The position numbers and the translations under genes are program-made. Under the pieces are notes generated by a model. It saw nothing but the letters and a program-made list of their open reading frames with translations, was not told the origin of the DNA and did no database searches. Positions 26,533 through 34,615 of a stretch of DNA of 64,000 nucleotides are shown here, in pieces (the first letter of the stretch is position 1; each line of letters opens with the position of its first letter). The stretch comes from Hyphomicrobiales bacterium. GTDB lineage: Bacteria > Pseudomonadota > Alphaproteobacteria > Rhizobiales > Rhizobiaceae. The stretch lies in assembly GCA_900466475.1 (NCBI GenBank), contig UBMI01000009.1:654479-718478 (forward strand). The letters run 5' to 3'.

Positions 26533-27863
26533 TGCGATTTCCGAATACGTCGCTGTGGTGGAGACTAAACTGGCAGCTCAGCCTACTATTTGTCGGCACT
26601 ACCGCATTGGTGATCGTTGGCCTTTGCATCTACGGTGCGATGATCCTTTCTCCGAACGTCAGTATGGAGCACCGGCTTCTGAACGCCCTGGAAGGGTCCT
26701 TGAGCTACGAACCCGGACGAGGGCTTCGCATCGAAGACAGCGAACAGCTCCGAGCGTTGAAAAATGATACTCCCAATCTCTTTTTCTACGCCGCAGCCCC
26801 GGACGGAACGGCAGTGGCATATGGAAATATTCCACCTGCGTACATACAGCTGACCAAGTTCGTGTCGCTTATCAAGGACGCCGACATTCGTGGCACGGGG
26901 CCAAACGCCCCTGTACCGGCTTCAGTCGACGACATCGAGATCAATACGAACGAGATCCGGGTACTTTATGGCGGCCGCAACGGAAACGAGTCGATATTTC
27001 TCACGATGCTTGGCGGCACGTACAAGATTTACGTGCCTCTGCTTGCAGTTACCCTACCCGCCCTCTTCTTCGCCGTGCCGCGATTGGTCAGACGTTCGCT
27101 CTCGGGACTGAACGACGTTGTTCGGAAGGCTCCGGAGATCGACCCGCGCCAGCCGGGATCGCGGCTTCCCGTGGATCGAGTTCCGAGCGAAGTCGTTCCG
27201 CTTATCCACGCCTTCAATTCCGTTCTGGAGCGGCTCGAGCAGCAGTTCGCAGCGAGGGAACGTTTTCTGATCGACGCCGCGCACGAGCTCCGCACGCCGA
27301 TTGCCGTCATGCAGACGCGTATCGATACGACCCTGGAAGGAAACACCCGCGACATCATGATGGATGACATTGGACGTCTGCGGGAGACGGCGGAGCAATT
27401 GCTCGACTTCGAACGGAGCGAGCAGTCTCCGGATCTCTTTGAACAGGTCGACCTTGTGGAAGTCGCCAGGAACGTCGTTGCCGACCAAGCCCCGATTGCC
27501 ATCAGAAATGGATATGAGATCTCGTTCGACAGTGACGTCGACGAGCTTTATCGCCTGGTAAGTCCGTCGGCGATGTCACGCGCCATAGGCAACCTTGTGC
27601 GCAATGCGATCGACCATGGCGGAAATACCGGCACGATATCGGTTCGCGTGTCAGAACGTGGCGGCGTCTCGGTTTCGGACGAGGGTCCCGGCATTCCAGC
27701 GGCGCACCGAAACCTCGTGTTCGAACCATTCTACAGGGTCACACCACGGAGCACGGGTGCCGGCCTCGGATTAAGCATCGTGAAGCAGATCGTGACCCGT
27801 CACCGCGGGAGCGTAACTCTCGAAGGCAATCCGACAGGAACGACGGTGACTATAAGCCTGTGA
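26532..27863 (+). CDS. Sensor histidine kinase
   Basis: A 443-aa membrane kinase paired with the preceding response regulator (start codon overlaps its stop). Hydrophobic helices at about 15-39 and 166-184 flank a periplasmic domain of about 125 residues that may sense the signal. HAMP-like linker, then the H box with His251 (DAAHELRTPIAV), the N box NLVRNAIDHGG, and the G boxes VSDEGPGIP and GAGLGLSIV follow. All catalytic motifs are present. The periplasmic domain has no family I can name, so the stimulus is unknown. Confidence 0.93.
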   Translation: MRFPNTSLWWRLNWQLSLLFVGTTALVIVGLCIYGAMILSPNVSMEHRLLNALEGSLSYEPGRGLRIEDSEQLRALKNDTPNLFFYAAAPDGTAVAYGNIPPAYIQLTKFVSLIKDADIRGTGPNAPVPASVDDIEINTNEIRVLYGGRNGNESIFLTMLGGTYKIYVPLLAVTLPALFFAVPRLVRRSLSGLNDVVRKAPEIDPRQPGSRLPVDRVPSEVVPLIHAFNSVLERLEQQFAARERFLIDAAHELRTPIAVMQTRIDTTLEGNTRDIMMDDIGRLRETAEQLLDFERSEQSPDLFEQVDLVEVARNVVADQAPIAIRNGYEISFDSDVDELYRLVSPSAMSRAIGNLVRNAIDHGGNTGTISVRVSERGGVSVSDEGPGIPAAHRNLVFEPFYRVTPRSTGAGLGLSIVKQIVTRHRGSVTLEGNPTGTTVTISL

Positions 27864-27918
27864 CAGATACAGCGATCGGCTCGCCGCTCTGATGAGCGGT
27901 CAATGAAGCGCAGTAAAA

Positions 27919-27952
27919 TGAAATAGCCGAACCAAAAAGGTCCGGCCATTTC
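27919..27952. terminator. Bidirectional hairpin between the kinase and aldo/keto reductase genes
   Basis: AAATAGCCGAACC - AAAAA - GGTCCGGCCATTT forms an imperfect 13-bp stem between convergent genes. The minus strand continues with CATTTTA. It probably terminates transcription from either side. Confidence 0.55.
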
Positions 27953-28003
27953 GCATTGGAATAAAGACAAGGGCAAAGATAGCCGATCTGGCTTTGGCCC
28001 TGT

Positions 28004-28993
28004 CTAGAAGCGACGCGGTGCTTCCGGTTTGTTTCCGACGATGCTGTCGATCCGCTCCAGCACGTCAGACGTCAGCTTGCTCTTGTGCGAGAGGGCCGCG
28101 AGATTGTCCTGCAGCTGGCTTGCGCGCGAGGCGCCGAGGATGACGGTCGAGACGTTCTTGTTGGCGAGGCACCAGAGAAGGGCGAGATGGGTGATCGACA
28201 GCCCGATCTCGTTCGAGAGCCTGGCAAGCTGACGCACCTGTTCCAGCTGGGCGCGACCAGCGTCGGTGGACCATTTTTCCTTCAGCCATTCGTAGCCCGG
28301 CAGGTTCATGCGGCTGTCGGCCGGTACGCCGTCATTGTACTTGCCTGTCAGAACGCCGGAAGCGAGCGGCGACCAGATGGTGGTGCCGAGGCCGATCAGG
28401 TCGTAGAGCGGCAGGTAATCTGCTTCGACCTTCTGACGTTCAAAGATGTTGTATTGCGGTTGCTCCATGGTCGGCGGCGTGATGCGGAGATCCCGAGCGA
28501 CAGCGTAGGCTTCCGTCAGTTGCTGGGCAGACCATTCCGACGTTCCCCAGTAGAGCACCTTGCCCTGGGCAACGAGATCGTGCATCGCGCGGACCGTTTC
28601 TTCGATCGGAGTGTCAATATCCGGGCGGTGGCAGAAGTAGAGGTCGAGATAGTCGACCTGAAGACGCTTGAGCGCCGCGTGGCAGGCGTCCGTCACATGC
28701 TTGCGCGACAGGCCACGCTGCGTCGGCTTCTGACCACCCCAGAAGACCTTGCTCGAGACGACATAACTGTCGCGGCCCCAGGCGAGCGATTTCAGCGCCT
28801 CGCCCATGACGATTTCGGATTTGCCGCTCTCGTAACCCTCGGCATTATCAAAGAAATTGATCCCGCTGTCATAGGCGAGCTTCATGAGATCGACAGCGTC
28901 GCCGCCGTTGACCTGCTTGCCGAAAGTGACCCACGATCCGAAGGAGAACTCGCTCACTTTCAGACCCGACTTTCCCAAACGACGATATTCCAT
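28004..28993 (-). CDS. Aldo/keto reductase (Kv-beta/YghZ-like)
   Basis: A 329-aa NADPH-dependent aldehyde/ketone reductase. Starting at ATG 28993 (MEYRRLGKSGLKVS), it has the AKR tetrad Asp49, Tyr54, Lys82 and His122. The segment QPQYNIFERQKVE and the C-terminal STVILGASRASQLQDNL cofactor loop place it close to the potassium-channel beta-subunit-like group (AKR6/AKR14). Typical substrates are reactive aldehydes such as methylglyoxal, but this is family knowledge and not proof here. No regulator is adjacent. Confidence 0.92.
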   Translation of the reverse strand: MEYRRLGKSGLKVSEFSFGSWVTFGKQVNGGDAVDLMKLAYDSGINFFDNAEGYESGKSEIVMGEALKSLAWGRDSYVVSSKVFWGGQKPTQRGLSRKHVTDACHAALKRLQVDYLDLYFCHRPDIDTPIEETVRAMHDLVAQGKVLYWGTSEWSAQQLTEAYAVARDLRITPPTMEQPQYNIFERQKVEADYLPLYDLIGLGTTIWSPLASGVLTGKYNDGVPADSRMNLPGYEWLKEKWSTDAGRAQLEQVRQLARLSNEIGLSITHLALLWCLANKNVSTVILGASRASQLQDNLAALSHKSKLTSDVLERIDSIVGNKPEAPRRF

Positions 28994-29192
28994 CACATAT
29001 CTCCCAAAACTTATAAAATCTGCCGCCCCCAAAATTGAGGTCAACTTCGTAAAATCAGGCAATGGCTGATTTCGCGTAACCTATCTTATTGTCAATAATA
29101 TGCGAGGCCTCGCAGTCACAAAGTCCTGCGTCCTATTGCATCACTTTTGTCCGTACCCTGTTCGGGCCTGCGGCGCAGAACCGCGCCTCACG

Positions 29193-29384
29193 CTAGTAAC
29201 TGCAAGGGCGATCGTTGCCAAATCCGCCGAGGCAGGCCGGTCGGAGCCCAAAGTCGGTGCTTTGCGATCCATAGCCAACAGAGCCGGTCTGTATCGAACT
29301 ATCCGAGCTTGTCGCACAGGACGAAGTAATGACAGCCACGATGACAGCTGATCCTATGATCAGCAGTTTTCGAAATTGGGACAT
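29193..29384 (-). CDS. Small predicted lipoprotein (63 aa)
   Basis: Starts MSQFRKLLIIGS, then a hydrophobic segment to a lipobox-like VITSSC (Cys23). After the cysteine it is Ser/Gly-rich and contains two further cysteines near the end (LRPACLGG, DRPCSY). GGGGG lies 9 bp before the ATG, and a perfect ACCGAT-A-ATCGGT palindrome is just upstream. It should be an outer or inner membrane lipoprotein. I know no homologue; the signal peptide and ribosome site argue it is real. Confidence 0.6.
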   Translation of the reverse strand: MSQFRKLLIIGSAVIVAVITSSCATSSDSSIQTGSVGYGSQSTDFGLRPACLGGFGNDRPCSY

Positions 29385-29400
29385 TTTGATCTACCCCCAA

Positions 29401-29413
29401 ACCGATAATCGGT
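29401..29413. promoter_or_regulatory. ACCGAT-A-ATCGGT palindrome upstream of the small lipoprotein gene
   Basis: A perfect 13-bp palindrome 16 bp upstream of the minus-strand start codon at 29384. On the minus strand it contains GATTAT, which could be a -10 element. A GACACCG/CGGTGTC inverted repeat (29414-29420 with 29435-29441) abuts it. Candidate operator, unproven. Confidence 0.4.
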
Positions 29414-29627
29414 GACACCGGACGCAGTGCATGTCGGTGTCGGCTAAGGAAATAGGCCAGTCCGGCTTTCCGAGAACGCCGCCGCCGATCAAGATTTCGT
29501 CATTTGCGCAGGCTGCTGCGATCGACCATCCGACTTTCATCCTCTGGTCGCGGCAAGGAGGCGGCTGGCGTTTTTCACGGCATCGGATACAACTTGCGAA
29601 AAGTCAGCCTCTGAAGCCGGGATTTTC

Positions 29628-30008
29628 ATGCAGGTTTTCGAAGCATTCCGTGTGCGCCGCCCCGTTTGCGCCGCCGTTATCGGTTTGCTGTTCGGTCCTG
29701 ACGTCGTGATGGCCTATCTCGGACGCGGCCTGATGGCGATCGCCTATTTCGTCGGTGGGGTTTCGGTTACGGCCGGTTTGATCCGGCTCTTTATCACGCT
29801 TTCGATCCCGGGCGCTTACGGCTCGCTTATTGTGCTTGCCTGGCATTCGTTCGGCGCGACCCTCGGCTATCGTGTAGCGTACTCGCTCCCGAGCGACATT
29901 GCTTTTCCGTGGTACTCGCGCTGGCACAATATCGTGCTGCTTTTCTCGGCTGCGATCTTGCCTCTGGCTATGCTTGCCGGACGTTTCGCGTTCCCGGCGC
30001 TCGATTAA
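29628..30008 (+). CDS. Hypothetical membrane protein (126 aa)
   Basis: Four hydrophobic segments are seen (about residues 12-30, 36-56, 62-78 and 98-122), with positively charged residues at the N-terminus and in one loop (RVRR, LGRG). I do not recognise a family. No typical ribosome site is visible except a GGG stretch 7 bp before ATG. It ends 65 bp before a convergent methionine sulfoxide reductase gene. Integral membrane location is the only safe statement. Confidence 0.5.
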   Translation: MQVFEAFRVRRPVCAAVIGLLFGPDVVMAYLGRGLMAIAYFVGGVSVTAGLIRLFITLSIPGAYGSLIVLAWHSFGATLGYRVAYSLPSDIAFPWYSRWHNIVLLFSAAILPLAMLAGRFAFPALD

Positions 30009-30072
30009 TCCGTCGCCATCGGCTTGGCTGACAGTTTAAGCGTAGCGACGGATCGCCGCCACGCCGCCCCCC

Positions 30073-30573
30073 TCAGAAACGGGTTGCCCCAGAGAAGATT
30101 TCGGCCAGACGTTCGATCCCGGCCTGGTCGTCGGCATCGAAGCGGGCGGGAAGCGGGCTGTCCAGATCGATAACGCCGACGATCTCTTCGCCATTTCGGA
30201 TCGGGACGACGAGTTCGGATCGGGATGCCGCGTCGCAGGCGATATGGCCAGGAAATGCATGGACATCTGCCACGAGGATCGAGGCGCGCTCCTTGACTGC
30301 CGTGCCGCATACGCCACGGCCGACAGGGATGCGCACACAGGCCGGCTTGCCCTGGAACGGTCCGAGGACGAGCTCCTGATCCTTAAGCAAATAGAAGCCC
30401 GCCCAGTTGAGATCGGGCATCATCTGGTACATCAGGGCCGACGTGTTGGCGGCGTTGGCGATCATGTCCGGCTCGCCTTCGAGCAGTCCCTGCAGCTGCT
30501 GGGCAAGCTCGCGGTAGAACTCGGCCTTGTTTTCCACTTCGATCGACGCCGCCTGAAACATTGTTGCATCCAC
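30073..30573 (-). CDS. msrC: Free methionine-(R)-sulfoxide reductase (GAF domain)
   Basis: A 166-aa single GAF-domain enzyme that reduces free methionine-R-sulfoxide with thioredoxin. The three conserved cysteines are Cys79, Cys89 and Cys113, with spacings of 10 and 24 as in the yeast enzyme. The surrounding VGRGVCGTAV and HIACDAASRSELVVPI segments are diagnostic. Together with MsrPQ further along this gives both cytoplasmic free-Met and periplasmic protein-Met repair in the window. ATG 30573 or 30561 could be the start. Confidence 0.9.
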   Translation of the reverse strand: MDATMFQAASIEVENKAEFYRELAQQLQGLLEGEPDMIANAANTSALMYQMMPDLNWAGFYLLKDQELVLGPFQGKPACVRIPVGRGVCGTAVKERASILVADVHAFPGHIACDAASRSELVVPIRNGEEIVGVIDLDSPLPARFDADDQAGIERLAEIFSGATRF

Positions 30574-30678
30574 TTCCTGTCTCTGAGCCGCTGATATAGG
30601 TGCTCAGGCGGGTTTTGACAAACGGCCGATGAGGATATGGCAGTTGAATCGCGGCAGCGAATCCGGTCAGATTTCCAC

Positions 30679-31143
30679 ATGATGAAGACGATCAGAATAT
30701 CGGCCGCACTGCTGTTGCGGAGCAACGGCGACACGCTTCTGGTGCGCAAGCGTGGCACGGCGGCCTTCATGCAGCCGGGCGGCAAGATCGAGCCGGGAGA
30801 GACGCCGGAGCAGGCACTGTCTCGAGAGCTGTCGGAAGAAATCGGCGTCACCGCAACGGCTGCCGAACTCGAATTCCTGGGCCAATTTCAGGCGCCGGCA
30901 GCAAACGAGCCGGATCATCTCGTCGTCGCCGAAGTCTTCCTGGTGCATGCGAAGGACGCCGATATCAAAGCAACGGCGGAGATCGAGGAGGTCCGCTGGA
31001 TATCGCCGTCGGAAGCGGGCGGGATCAATATGGCGCCGCTGACGGAACACCATATCCTGCCATTCTACCGCCAGCGGCAGAGCCAGGCGGCCGGGCAAGG
31101 TGTCAGGTATCCGTCTTGCAGAAGCGGTCGGCCGGCAGATTGA
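30679..31143 (+). CDS. NUDIX hydrolase
   Basis: A 154-aa protein with a complete Nudix box (GX5EX7REUXEEXGU) spanning GGKIEPGETPEQALSRELSEEIGV. The N-terminal MMKTIRISAALLL strand and a C-terminal EVRWISPSEA strand are standard. Upstream in-frame ATG 30637 gives 168 aa, but MMKTIRIS is a typical start. The substrate of this broad family (oxidised nucleotides, dinucleotides) cannot be fixed. It lies divergent from msrC, so both may concern oxidative damage, though that is only suggestive. Confidence 0.85.
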   Translation: MMKTIRISAALLLRSNGDTLLVRKRGTAAFMQPGGKIEPGETPEQALSRELSEEIGVTATAAELEFLGQFQAPAANEPDHLVVAEVFLVHAKDADIKATAEIEEVRWISPSEAGGINMAPLTEHHILPFYRQRQSQAAGQGVRYPSCRSGRPAD

Positions 31144-31194
31144 TGTCGCAGGATGCCGCTCTATTCTCCCAATGGATCAAGGGAGGATCGTGCC

Positions 31195-31800
31195 ATGGCT
31201 TTCATTCATACCCCCGATGCATCCGCCAGCGAGAAGACGGCTTCGATGTACGCCTCGGCAGAAGCCAGCTACGGCTATCTGCCGAACATGTACCGGGCCT
31301 TCGGACACCGGCCAGAGGTGATGGAGCATTGGGGGACGCTGCTTGCCAGCATTCGCGGCCATATGAGCCAGCGGCGTTATGAGCTGGTGACGCTGGCGGC
31401 GGCCAGGGAACTCAAATCGTCCTACTGCATGCTTGCGCATGGTTCGGTGCTGCTGCGCGACGGCTTCACCAACGACAGCCTTTCGGCAGTCGCCGGCGGC
31501 AGCGAAAAAGCGCCCATCGATGCAGTCGAGCGGGCAATCATGGATTTTGCCGCCAAGGTGGCGCGCGATGCGACCTCGGTGACGCAGCAGGACATCGATG
31601 GCCTGAAGCGGCACGGGCTAAGCGACACGGAGATATTCGATGTCACCGCAGCAGCATCAGCACGCTGCTTCTTCTCCAAGATGCTGGATGCGCTGGGTGC
31701 AGCACCCGATCATGCCTATGCCGAGCGGCTCGATCCCAAACTCCGTCAGAATCTCGCCATCGGCCGGCCGATAGAAGGGCTGAATTCGAACCACTCGTAG
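31195..31800 (+). CDS. AhpD-like / carboxymuconolactone decarboxylase family protein
   Basis: A 201-aa all-helical protein with the peroxidase-related (TIGR01926-type) pattern. ATG 31195 has GGGAGG upstream. The active-site region reads ELKSSYCMLAHGSVL: Cys78 and His82 are present, but the first cysteine of the CxxC pair is replaced by Ser75. This differs from typical AhpD, which needs both cysteines. It may still work as a thiol-dependent reductase using one cysteine or have another role. It follows the Nudix gene by about 50 bp on the same strand. Confidence 0.8.
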   Translation: MAFIHTPDASASEKTASMYASAEASYGYLPNMYRAFGHRPEVMEHWGTLLASIRGHMSQRRYELVTLAAARELKSSYCMLAHGSVLLRDGFTNDSLSAVAGGSEKAPIDAVERAIMDFAAKVARDATSVTQQDIDGLKRHGLSDTEIFDVTAAASARCFFSKMLDALGAAPDHAYAERLDPKLRQNLAIGRPIEGLNSNHS

Positions 31801-31830
31801 AAGCTCAGATCGCGCGGTTCTGGATTGGCC

Positions 31831-32889
31831 TTACTGTGCCGGCGGGTCTGCAAAATGCATAATCGCGAATTCGGCGATCCTCTGGCCGGCCTTGTCGGCA
31901 TCATCGAGCACCGAAGGGAAAAGCTGCCAATGATGCGGCATTCCCGGCCATACCTCGGCCGTCACGTCGACGCCGGCCTTTTGCGCCTTGTCGGCCAACC
32001 GCAGCGTATCATCGAGCAGCAGCTCGCCGGAGCCGACCTGCAGCAGCAAGGGCGGAAAACCGGTGAGATTGGCATAGAGCGGAGAAATGTCGGGATCGGT
32101 CGGAGAATTGTTGCCAAGATAGGCCTTGCGCAGCGCATCCAGCGCATGCTTGTCCAGCATGGGATCGTTGGTGGCGTTCGCTGTGACCGATGCACCTGAG
32201 GCGGACAGATCGGTGATGGGGCTGAGTGCCACGACGCCTGCCGGCAGCGGCTGGCGGGAACGCATCTGCCGCAGCACGGCCTCGAGCGCGAGATTGCCGC
32301 CGGCGCCATCGCCCATCACCACGATATTTCCGTTGCTGTAGCCGCTGTCGAGCAGATAGCGATAGGCGGTCAGTGCGTCATTGACCTGTGCTGGATAGCC
32401 ATATTCCGGCGCCAGCCGGTAATCGATAAGCAGCACATCGCTTGACGCAGCCTTGGCAAGCGAGCCTGCAAGCAGGCTGTGGCTACGGATGGAGCCACCG
32501 TAGAAGCCGCCGCCATGGATGAAAAGGATCACGCGCCGGCCGACCGGGTGATGAAGGCGCGCCGGCCAGATAAGTTCGGCATCGACCCCATCGGCGTCGA
32601 CATGCCGGATCTGGATGCGCGTCGGCTCCGGCAGCGATTCCATGAAATCGCGAAAAGCGGTGCGCCGGTCGCGCAGACTCACGGCGCCCTTGAAATGCTC
32701 CTGCCAGCGAGACACCAGTTTTTCGACCTGTTCATGCGAGGCAGGCGTCTGTGCCGGCATGTCCCGCGTCGACTTTTCCTGCGCGGCCACTGGAAAGGCA
32801 ATTAGAACCGCAGCCGTAAAGGCCGACAGCATTGTTCGACGACACTCCACTTTCCACCAATTGCCAGCGGAAAAAACCGGCTTTCTCAT
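31831..32889 (-). CDS. Exported alpha/beta hydrolase of the HSL family with a nucleophile substitution
   Basis: A 352-aa protein with a signal peptide (about residues 15-37, cleavage near PVAAQ) and the HSL-type HGGG oxyanion motif (125-128). The nucleophile motif reads GDGAGG, not GDSAGG: Gly195 (codon 32305-32307, GGC) replaces the catalytic serine. The acid-side segment GSGELLLDD and the histidine segment WPGMPHHW look intact. GGAGGGG precedes ATG 32889. As written it should lack esterase activity; it might bind rather than cleave, or carry a mutation. Not a frameshift. Confidence 0.82.
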   Translation of the reverse strand: MRKPVFSAGNWWKVECRRTMLSAFTAAVLIAFPVAAQEKSTRDMPAQTPASHEQVEKLVSRWQEHFKGAVSLRDRRTAFRDFMESLPEPTRIQIRHVDADGVDAELIWPARLHHPVGRRVILFIHGGGFYGGSIRSHSLLAGSLAKAASSDVLLIDYRLAPEYGYPAQVNDALTAYRYLLDSGYSNGNIVVMGDGAGGNLALEAVLRQMRSRQPLPAGVVALSPITDLSASGASVTANATNDPMLDKHALDALRKAYLGNNSPTDPDISPLYANLTGFPPLLLQVGSGELLLDDTLRLADKAQKAGVDVTAEVWPGMPHHWQLFPSVLDDADKAGQRIAEFAIMHFADPPAQ

Positions 32890-33079
32890 TCGCCCCTCCG
32901 GCGCTGCTCTTCCTTCGTGCGGCGCATCTTCACCACTTCGCCACCGAGAGTCAAAAGGGAGTTTTGACTGATCACCGGAAGCTTTTCCTGCTCTGATTGG
33001 AACATTGTGACCAGGAAAGGCTCCTGATTTATAGCCTGCATTTCTAGTTGTGCTAGACTACTTTAAGGAGGGGATAATC

Positions 33080-33502
33080 ATGGATAAAGCCGCCCTTATC
33101 GGAACGTGGCGCATGATCTCGTGGACACGAACCGTCGTTGCGACGGGGAAGGTGAGCGACGCCATGGGTGCCGATCCCATCGGATATATCGCCTATCACG
33201 CAGACGGCCGGATGATGGCCTTCGTTACCAACCGGCGCAGGCCGAAACCCAACGGCAAAGCGCCCAACGACAGTGAAAAGGCCGCACTCTTCGATACGAT
33301 GCTGGCCTATACCGCCGAATATTCCCTGGAGGGTGACAAGGTGATCCATCACGTGGAGGCCGCCTGGAATCCGACATGGGAGCGGCCCCTTATCCGCCCG
33401 GTGCATATGGAGGGCGACATACTCGTCATCAGCGATGCACCCGGCACCGATCCTGTCACGGGAGAGGATGTTGTCTACCGATTGGAATTCTCCAAACTCT
33501 GA
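33080..33502 (+). CDS. Lipocalin-like domain protein
   Basis: A 140-aa beta-rich protein with AAGGAGGGG six bases before ATG 33080. The opening LIGTWRMISW, the middle DPIGYIAYHADGRMMAFVTNRRRP and the closing DVVYRLEFSKL match the Lipocalin_5 family. It is cytosolic, as no signal peptide is present. Members occur near LysR or SDR genes and may bind or transform small hydrophobic molecules, but no activity is established. It is convergent with the next LysR gene. Confidence 0.8.
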   Translation: MDKAALIGTWRMISWTRTVVATGKVSDAMGADPIGYIAYHADGRMMAFVTNRRRPKPNGKAPNDSEKAALFDTMLAYTAEYSLEGDKVIHHVEAAWNPTWERPLIRPVHMEGDILVISDAPGTDPVTGEDVVYRLEFSKL

Positions 33503-33603
33503 CCACCAAGCATGTCGCGACAGTTTCGCTTCCGACGCTTTGGATCCTCGTATCCACGCATGTGGTTGGCACAAAACCACGGCACACTTTTACGCGATTT
33601 GCC

Positions 33604-34491
33604 TTAGTCGCCGCGGATCGCGTCTATCACCGTCCGGAAGCCCGCCGAAATATGCCGCCGGCTGGGATAGTAGAGATAAAGCGGCTCCTCCGGCTGGCAC
33701 CATTCGTCGAGTACCTGGATAAGCTGGCCGCTTGCAATCAGCGGCGCCACCCTGCCCTCCCAGACATAGGCGAGCGCCACGCCGCTCAAGGCTGCCGCCG
33801 TCATCAATTCGTGGTCGTCGAGCGAGAGCGGACCGGTCGGGTGGAAAGTGATGGCCTGGCCGTCCCTTTCAAAGTCCCAGGGGTAACGCGCGCCCGAGGG
33901 GAACATGTTCTGGATGCAGATATGGCGCTTCAGATCATGCGGCGTCTCAGGCTTCTGCCGTGTTTCGAAATAGGCGGGAGAGCCGACGACGACGAGGCGC
34001 ATGCGCGGCTTGATGCGTACGGCGATCATGCCTTCCGTAACGCGCTCGCCGAAGCGAATGCCGGCATCGAAGCCTTCCTCGACAATATCCACCAGCCGGT
34101 CAGTCGCCGCGATCTCGAGCTGCAGATTGGGATTCTTCATCAGGAGCGGCCCGATGACCTGGCCGACGACGAAGGGAGCAATGGAATTCCCGACATTGAT
34201 ACGAACGCGACCGAAAGGGGTATCGCGGAAACGGTTCAGCGCATCGAGTGCGGAATTGATCTCGCCGAAGGCCGGATCGAGATGGGAGCGAAGCAGTTCG
34301 CCGGCCTCCGTCAGCGAGACGCTGCGGGTCGTGCGGTTCAGCAACCGGATGCCGATGCGGTCCTCCAGGTTGAGGACAGCGTGGCTGATCGCAGAGGCGG
34401 TGACACCCCTCTCCTCTCCCGCCTTGCGGAAACTCTTGTGCCTGGCGACAGCGGCAAAGGCAGCCATTTCGGAAAGTTCGGTCGCTCTCAT
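33604..34491 (-). CDS. LysR family transcriptional regulator
   Basis: A 295-aa regulator of the CrgA-like group. Winged helix at residues 1-60 (MAAFAAVARHKSFRKAGEERGVTASAISHAVLNLE), with a co-inducer domain after about residue 90 (FGRVRINVGNSIAPFVV). It is divergent from an SDR gene with a 124-bp shared region. It is likely to regulate that gene and itself. I do not see an unambiguous T-N11-A palindrome in the shared region. Confidence 0.92.
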   Translation of the reverse strand: MRATELSEMAAFAAVARHKSFRKAGEERGVTASAISHAVLNLEDRIGIRLLNRTTRSVSLTEAGELLRSHLDPAFGEINSALDALNRFRDTPFGRVRINVGNSIAPFVVGQVIGPLLMKNPNLQLEIAATDRLVDIVEEGFDAGIRFGERVTEGMIAVRIKPRMRLVVVGSPAYFETRQKPETPHDLKRHICIQNMFPSGARYPWDFERDGQAITFHPTGPLSLDDHELMTAAALSGVALAYVWEGRVAPLIASGQLIQVLDEWCQPEEPLYLYYPSRRHISAGFRTVIDAIRGD

Positions 34492-34615
34492 TAATGAATA
34501 TCACTCATCATAGTCTCTCAAATAACAAATCTTATACATGAGCTGGATTTGCGTCAAATTCCTCTCCGTCAGCAGCGCACTGCTGAAACAAACAGTCTCA
34601 GGAAAGGGAATTGTC

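Noticed and set aside
29431..29709. 92-codon plus-strand frame upstream of the 126-aa membrane protein
   Set aside because: Overlaps the start of the better candidate, has no ribosome site and a composition like random sequence.
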